NCBI GenBank assembly: GCA_020851855.1
Contig: JADZBY010000601.1
Location: 1-9,710, forward strand
Reading direction: 5' to 3'
DNA length: 9,710 nucleotides
Source: Anaerolineae bacterium
GTDB lineage: Bacteria > Chloroflexota > Anaerolineae > Aggregatilineales > UBA2796
A program made the position numbers and the translations under genes. The notes under the pieces were generated by a model that was not told the origin of the DNA, did not search any database, and saw only the letters and a program-made list of their open reading frames with translations. Positions 5,152 through 9,710 of the stretch are shown in pieces (the stretch's first letter is position 1; each line of letters opens with the position of its first letter).

Positions 5152-7002
5152 ATGAACGGTTGGGTGTTCGCCGTCGATCTGGGCGGCACGAAGATTGAGA
5201 TTGGGCTGGTCTCGCCGGAGAACCGCATCGTGGGACGGCAACGCATACCTACCCGTCCCACCGAAGGGCCACAGCGTGTGGTGGAGCGCATCGCCGCCTG
5301 CGTGGAAGCGCTCGGCTCGTTGCTGCCGCCTGGCCAGCGCGCCGACGCCCTCGGCATGTGCAGCCCTGGCCCGGTCGACCATGAGACGGGCACGCTGATT
5401 GACCCGCCCAACCTGGCTGGGCTGCACAACTCGCCGCTGGCGGACATGCTCGCGCGACGGCTGGAAATGCCTGTGCACCTTGAACACGACGCCAAAGCCG
5501 CCGCGTTGGGCGAATATCACTATGGCGCGGGCCGTGGCGAGCCAAGCCTGGTGTACATCGTCGTCGGCACGGGCGTCGGCGCGGCGATCATCCAGGATGG
5601 GCAGCTTGTGCGCGGCCAGAACAACTCGGCGGGCGAGATCGGCCATGTCACGCTGGACAAAAACGGCGAGCGCTGCTCGTGCGGCTCGCGCGGGTGCGTG
5701 GAGACGTACCTGAGCGGGCCGTGGCTGGCGCGCCGTTATGAGAAGCGCGCGGGCGAGGCGGTGGGCGGCGATCAGGTCATCGCGCGGGCAGGGCGCGGCG
5801 ATCCGCTGGCGCTGCAAGTCGTGGCGGAAGCGGGCGACGCGCTCGGCACGGCCATCGCCACGCTGGCGATGGTGCTCAACATCGACCTGTACGTGGTTGG
5901 CGGCAGCGTCGCGAAGTCCGGGGACGTGCTGCTGGAGCCGACGCGGCGCGCCCTGCCCGATCACGCTTACCGCTCGGTTGGCTGCGGCGTGCGGGTGCTC
6001 GCCACCGAACTGGGCGACGATGGTCCGCTGCTGGGCTGCGCGTACATGGCGCGGCAGGCGGCGGCGGAATCTGCGGCGGCGCTTGTCGGGTTGCCCGCAA
6101 CGGTCGAGGCGACCGACTGGGCGCTGGTTGAGGGCGTGGTGCTGGACATCCAGCGTTTTTCCGTGCACGACGGGCCGGGAATCCGCACCAACGTCTTCCT
6201 GAAGGGCTGCCCGTTGCGCTGCCCGTGGTGCGCCAACCCGGAATCCCAGCGTCTGCACCCGGAACTCATGCTCTCGGCGCAGACGTGCGCCCGCTGCGGC
6301 CAGTTCCAGGATTACTGCGTCGATGAGTGGGGCGCTGGCGGCTGGACGCAGGCGTTGCTGGACAAATACGGCCAGCGCCCGGACGTGTGCCCGACGTGCG
6401 CGGTGCGGTGGGTCGGGGGGCGGCGCACAGCGCGGGATGTGATCGCGGAAGTGCAGCGCGACGCCGTCTTTTACCAGGGCGTCGGCGGGCTGACGCTGAC
6501 CGGCGGCGAGCCGACCTTCCAACCGCGTTTTGCCGAGGCGCTGTTGCGGCTGGCAAAGGCCGAAGGCTTAACCACCGCCATGGAGACGAGCGGCCATACG
6601 CGCTGGGCTGTGCTCGAACGCCTTCTGCCCCACCTGGACCATGTGCTATACGACTTCAAACACATCGACCCGGAGAAGCACCGCGCCCACACGGGCGTCG
6701 ATAACGCGCTGATCCTGTCCAACCTGCGGCGGCTGGTCGAGGTGGGCGCGCCGGTATCGATCCGCGTGCCGCTCATCCCCGGCTTCAACGTTGACGATCT
6801 CGACGCGATGGCGGCCTGGGTGCGCGACCTGGGCTGCCAATCGCTGACCCTGCTGCCGTACCACACCTACGGGCGCGCCAAGTACACCGCCCTGGGCCGT
6901 GATTACGCCTGGGAGCAGCACGCGCGGTTGGACGCTGGCGCGGTGAGGGCATTGGCGGACAGCGTTCGCGCGCACGGGCTGGCCGTCCACGTGGGCGGCT
7001 GA
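5152..7002 (+). CDS. Fused ROK-family sugar kinase and glycyl-radical-enzyme activase (radical SAM)
   Basis: One uninterrupted 616-codon frame encodes two complete enzymes. Residues 1-305 are a ROK kinase: phosphate loop DLGGTK (9-14), catalytic Asp in EHDAK (D113), GTGVG (140-144), GEIGH (161-165), and the zinc site H165 with CSCGSRGC (C175, C177, C182). There is no N-terminal helix-turn-helix, so it is an enzyme type, not a ROK repressor. After a linker of about 20 residues, 326-616 form a glycyl-radical-enzyme activase: GPGIRT (341-346), the radical-SAM cluster motif CPLRCPWC (C353, C357, C360) and the SAM-binding GGEP (451-454). The ferredoxin-like insert has only five cysteines (379, 382, 389, 413, 416) instead of the usual eight. 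The ATG at 5152 is preferred over the TTG at 5134 because GGAG (5138-5141) lies ten bases before it and DLGGTK follows closely. The likely role is to phosphorylate an imported sugar and to install the radical on the enzyme encoded at 7324. Confidence 0.92.
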   Translation: MNGWVFAVDLGGTKIEIGLVSPENRIVGRQRIPTRPTEGPQRVVERIAACVEALGSLLPPGQRADALGMCSPGPVDHETGTLIDPPNLAGLHNSPLADMLARRLEMPVHLEHDAKAAALGEYHYGAGRGEPSLVYIVVGTGVGAAIIQDGQLVRGQNNSAGEIGHVTLDKNGERCSCGSRGCVETYLSGPWLARRYEKRAGEAVGGDQVIARAGRGDPLALQVVAEAGDALGTAIATLAMVLNIDLYVVGGSVAKSGDVLLEPTRRALPDHAYRSVGCGVRVLATELGDDGPLLGCAYMARQAAAESAAALVGLPATVEATDWALVEGVVLDIQRFSVHDGPGIRTNVFLKGCPLRCPWCANPESQRLHPELMLSAQTCARCGQFQDYCVDEWGAGGWTQALLDKYGQRPDVCPTCAVRWVGGRRTARDVIAEVQRDAVFYQGVGGLTLTGGEPTFQPRFAEALLRLAKAEGLTTAMETSGHTRWAVLERLLPHLDHVLYDFKHIDPEKHRAHTGVDNALILSNLRRLVEVGAPVSIRVPLIPGFNVDDLDAMAAWVRDLGCQSLTLLPYHTYGRAKYTALGRDYAWEQHARLDAGAVRALADSVRAHGLAVHVGG

Positions 7003-7014
7003 GAGTCAATTTTA

Positions 7015-7293
7015 ACCCTCACTCCCCCAGCCCCTCTCTCCCTCAGAGCGAGAGGGGAGAAAATCAGGGAGACACCTGGTTTCCTCGCCCCTCTCCGTGA
7101 GCGAGAGCGGAGAAAATCGGGCAGACGCCTGGTCTTTTCTCCCCTCTCCGTGAGCGAGAGCGGAGAAAACCGGGCAGATGCCTCGTCTTTTCTCCCCTCT
7201 CCATGAGGGAGAGCGGAGAAAATCGGGGAGACACCTGTCTTTTCTCCCCTCTCCATGAGGGAGAGGGGTCGGGGGTGAGGGTTTGCCGACACA
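7015..7293. repeat. Tandem hairpin repeat element, copy 3 (expanded), between activase and radical enzyme genes
   Basis: The element starts with ACCCTCACTCCCCC (7015-7028) and ends with an inverted counterpart, GGGGGTGAGGGT (7271-7282), followed by TTTGCCGACACA. Between them the unit beginning CCCCTCTC repeats at 7031, 7088, 7141, 7194 and 7246, with steps of 57, 53, 53 and 52 bases; the last unit is only partial. Each unit can fold into a short hairpin. Units 2-4 share a G-to-C change in the right arm, while the last (7246-7268) keeps a perfect 9-bp stem identical to that at 105-127. The left end lacks the TIR seen at 1-16. It fills almost the whole 321-base gap between two genes that should be co-expressed, so it may adjust mRNA processing or expression ratio. 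The spacing and divergence of units do not fit a CRISPR array. Confidence 0.85.
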
Positions 7294-7323
7294 TCGTGAT
7301 TAGCTGAAGCGGAGCGTGCATCC

Positions 7324-9710
7324 ATGACGAATCGGACGACGATTGACCCGGCCACCGCGTTTTCCGAGAGCGCCCGCCTTCCGGAGCGTCTGGCGCGCAT
7401 CAAGGCCCGGCTCCTGGCGAACGTGAACGAGATCGACATCGAGCGCGCCCGCATCACCACGGCGAGCTACCGGGCGACGGAAGGCGAACCCATGCCCATC
7501 CGCCGCGCGACGATGTTACTGGAACTCGCGCGCCGCTTGTCCATCACCATCGGGGACGACGAGCTGATCGTCGGCAACCGGTCCCTGCTGCCGCGTATGG
7601 GCATCATCGCGCCCGAAGGGGCTGTCAACTGGATCGACCGCGAGCTGGATACACTGGACACGCGGCCCCAGGACAAGTTTCGCATCGCCCCGGCGGTGAT
7701 CCGCGAGCTGCGTGAGGATATCTTCCCGTACTGGCAGGGCAAAACGCTCGAAGATGCCGTGGCGCAGCGCCTTCCGGACGACGTGCGCGCTGCCGTCGCC
7801 GCCAAAGCCTTTGCCCTCAACCAGACCGACCATGCCCAGGGGCACATTTTGCCGGATGTCGAGGGTTGGCTGCGACTGGGCATCGGCGGCCTGCGCGACA
7901 AGCTAAACCGGGCGCGCCGCTCTGTGACCGCTACGGAAGGCGGCGACGCACGCGCGGCCTTCGACGCCGCCGCCGAGATTGCCCTGCAGGCCGCCAGTGA
8001 GTTCATGGGCCGGTATGCGGCGCTCGCCCGCGACCAGGCGACGCGCACGGATGACGCCGCCCGCCGCGACGAGCTTCAGCATATCGCGGCAACGTGCGAC
8101 GCCCTGCGTGAGCGCCCGGCGCGCGACTTCCGCGAGGCGCTGCAAGCCGTGTGGTTCCTCTTTGTGCTTCTCCAGATTGAGTCGAACGCCAGCAGCTTTT
8201 CGCCGGGGCGTTTTGACCAGTACATGCTGCCCTTCCTGACGCGCGACCTCAGCAGCGGGCGGCTGACGCTCGACGAGGCGCAGTTGTGGCTGGAAAGCCT
8301 GTGGCTGAAGTTCAACGAGATCGTCCTGCTCCGCAGCAGCACCAGCGCGCGTTATTTTGCCGGTTTCCCCATCGGCTTCAACATCGCGCTGGGTGGGCAA
8401 TTGGCCGATGGTCAGGACGCCACGAACCTGCTCAGTTTCATGTGCCTGCGCGCCCAGGCCGAGGTCGGGCTGACGCAGCCAAACCTCTCCATCCGCATCC
8501 ACAAGGACAGCCCGCAGGATTTCCTGATGGCCGCCGCCGCCGTGATCGCCAAAGGCAGCGGGATGCCGCAGGTGTTCAACGACGATGTGATCATCCCCGG
8601 CCAGATCGCGCGCGGCGTCACGCCGGAAGATGCGCGGAATTACGCCGTCGTCGGGTGTGTGGAACTCAGCACGCCCGGTAAGGCGCTCGGTTGGAGCGAC
8701 GCGGCCATGTTCAACATGGTGCGTGTGCTGGAATTTACGCTGTTTGGCGGCAAAGACCCACAAACCAGCCAACAGATCGGCCTGGAAACGCCACCCCTTG
8801 ACCAGACGGCGAGTTTTGCCGACCTCGAAGCCGCCTACGATGCGCAAATTCGGCATTTCATCGACCTGATGATGCGCGGCTGCCGCATCGTGGACGGCAT
8901 CCACGCCGAGATATTGCCGTCGCCGTTCCTGTCGCTGGTGATCGATGACTGCCTGGAGCGCGGCCTCGACGTGACGGCGGGCGGCGCTCATTACAATTTT
9001 TCCGGCGTACAAGGCGTGCAGGTTGCCAACGTGGCGGACAGCTTCGCCGCCGTGCGGATGGCAGTGTTCGAGGAAAGCTGGCTGGCGGCGCGCGAGCTAC
9101 TCGATGCGCTGCGGGCGAATTTCGAGGGCCAATCGCTGCTCCACCAGCGCCTGATCCACCGCGCGCCGAAGTACGGCAACGACGACGAGCGCGCCGATGC
9201 GTTGGCCGCGCACTGGGCAGACCGGTACAGCGCGCTTGTCGGCGAATACGACACCATTCGCGGCGGGATGTACCAGCCGGGCTTCTACACGGTCTCGGCG
9301 CACGTGCCGATGGGCGCGCACGTTGGGGCCACGCCCGATGGCCGCCGTGCGGGCGAGCCGCTGGCCGATGGGGGATTGTCGCCGTCTGCCGGGCGCGACT
9401 TACGGGGTCCGACGGCGGTGTTGCAGTCGGTGGCCAAGGCCAATCTCGAGTTGGCGTCGAACGGCACGCTGCTCAACATGAAGTTCCTGCCGCTGTTCTT
9501 CGAAGGTGAACGCGCCCGCGAGAAATTCGTCGCCCTGCTGCGCGGATTCTGCCGGCTGCGCATCCCGCATGTGCAGTTCAACGTCGTCTCGGCGGATACG
9601 CTGCGCGATGCCCAGGCGCATCCTGAGCAGTACCGTCACCTGATCGTGCGGGTGGCCGGATACAGCGCCTACTTCACCGAATTGGATCGCGCCCTGCAGG
9701 ACGAGATCAT
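7324..9710 (+). CDS. Glycyl radical enzyme, dehydratase/lyase type (3' end outside window)
   Basis: The frame stays open for 795 full codons to the window end. The C-terminal radical motif RVAGYSAYF is present, with the radical glycine at G779; family members usually end about ten residues after the last residue seen, so nearly the whole protein is here. The thiyl-radical cysteine is C445 in GCVE, with the acid/base Glu at 447. This pattern marks the dehydratase/lyase (PFL2, PflD/YbiW-like) branch, not pyruvate formate-lyase, which has two adjacent cysteines. Other family blocks are TQPNLSIRIH (384-393), GMPQVFNDD (413-421), GGAHYNFSG (553-561) and TPDGRRAGEPLADG (670-683). The ATG has GGAG nine bases upstream (7311-7314). 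The enzyme would be cytoplasmic, strictly anaerobic, and activated by the radical-SAM domain encoded just upstream. A sugar-phosphate substrate is likely from context, for example ring-opening C-O cleavage of an anhydro-hexitol phosphate, but this is not proven. Confidence 0.93.
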   Translation, partial: MTNRTTIDPATAFSESARLPERLARIKARLLANVNEIDIERARITTASYRATEGEPMPIRRATMLLELARRLSITIGDDELIVGNRSLLPRMGIIAPEGAVNWIDRELDTLDTRPQDKFRIAPAVIRELREDIFPYWQGKTLEDAVAQRLPDDVRAAVAAKAFALNQTDHAQGHILPDVEGWLRLGIGGLRDKLNRARRSVTATEGGDARAAFDAAAEIALQAASEFMGRYAALARDQATRTDDAARRDELQHIAATCDALRERPARDFREALQAVWFLFVLLQIESNASSFSPGRFDQYMLPFLTRDLSSGRLTLDEAQLWLESLWLKFNEIVLLRSSTSARYFAGFPIGFNIALGGQLADGQDATNLLSFMCLRAQAEVGLTQPNLSIRIHKDSPQDFLMAAAAVIAKGSGMPQVFNDDVIIPGQIARGVTPEDARNYAVVGCVELSTPGKALGWSDAAMFNMVRVLEFTLFGGKDPQTSQQIGLETPPLDQTASFADLEAAYDAQIRHFIDLMMRGCRIVDGIHAEILPSPFLSLVIDDCLERGLDVTAGGAHYNFSGVQGVQVANVADSFAAVRMAVFEESWLAARELLDALRANFEGQSLLHQRLIHRAPKYGNDDERADALAAHWADRYSALVGEYDTIRGGMYQPGFYTVSAHVPMGAHVGATPDGRRAGEPLADGGLSPSAGRDLRGPTAVLQSVAKANLELASNGTLLNMKFLPLFFEGERAREKFVALLRGFCRLRIPHVQFNVVSADTLRDAQAHPEQYRHLIVRVAGYSAYFTELDRALQDEI

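Noticed and set aside
5152..6066. ROK-family transcriptional repressor
   Set aside because: The protein begins directly with the kinase phosphate loop (residues 9-14); there is no helix-turn-helix domain.
5104..6522. Minus-strand reading frame of 472 codons opposite the kinase domain
   Set aside because: Arg/Ala/His-rich translation with no motifs, complementary to a gene with complete ROK signatures.
7015..7293. CRISPR array
   Set aside because: The repeated units run nearly end to end with no unique spacers, and each is self-complementary; no cas genes are nearby.
6903..7460. Minus-strand reading frames through the tandem repeat, giving a repeated peptide rich in Arg, Gly, Glu and Lys
   Set aside because: The repeated peptide is simply a translation of the 53-base hairpin units, with no start signal or family match.
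7903..9012. Minus-strand reading frame of 369 codons opposite the radical enzyme
   Set aside because: Antisense shadow; the plus strand carries the conserved GCVE and flanking motifs across the same bases.
7324..9710. Pyruvate formate-lyase (formate acetyltransferase)
   Set aside because: The active site reads GCVE with a single cysteine and a Glu two residues on, whereas PFL has two adjacent cysteines. The neighbourhood is also a sugar-uptake locus.

Overview
The window is GC-rich, gene-dense bacterial DNA carrying two divergent transcription units around a regulatory region at about 4688-5151. Three traits point to a Chloroflexota bacterium (Anaerolineae-like): a Tat-exported sugar-binding protein, a sugar ABC importer with no ATPase gene beside it, and several copies of a C/T-rich then G/A-rich hairpin repeat of the type common in such genomes. 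This placement is an inference of modest confidence, because no rRNA or tRNA is present.

Left arm, minus strand, in order of transcription: a substrate-binding protein with a Tat signal (4687-3176), a 304-base gap with stem-loops, a MalF-type permease (2871-1900), a MalG-type permease (1889-1035) and a short-chain dehydrogenase (973-155). A terminal-inverted-repeat element (1-156) ends at the dehydrogenase stop codon. This unit has a good sigma70-type promoter (TTGACA, 17 bases, TAGACT) and a perfect 16-bp palindrome with a central CG, of LacI-operator type, just past the predicted start of transcription.

Right arm, plus strand: one 616-codon gene (5152-7002) that joins a complete ROK-family sugar kinase to a complete radical-SAM glycyl-radical-enzyme activase. 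After a 321-base gap filled by a tandem hairpin repeat comes a glycyl radical enzyme (from 7324, running off the window end) with the GCVE active-site motif of dehydratase/lyase members and the C-terminal radical-glycine motif. A Crp/Fnr-type dyad sits upstream of the fusion gene.

Taken together, the window looks like an anaerobic sugar-use locus. A sugar or anhydro-sugar would enter through the ABC importer, be phosphorylated by the ROK domain, and then be opened or dehydrated by the glycyl radical enzyme, which is switched on by the activase fused to the kinase. The closest known precedent I can name is anhydroglycolysis in E. coli, where the glycyl radical enzymes YbiW and PflD cleave 1,5-anhydroglucitol-6-phosphate and 1,5-anhydromannitol-6-phosphate. 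The substrate here is not shown by the sequence. The kinase-activase fusion is the most unusual feature of the window.
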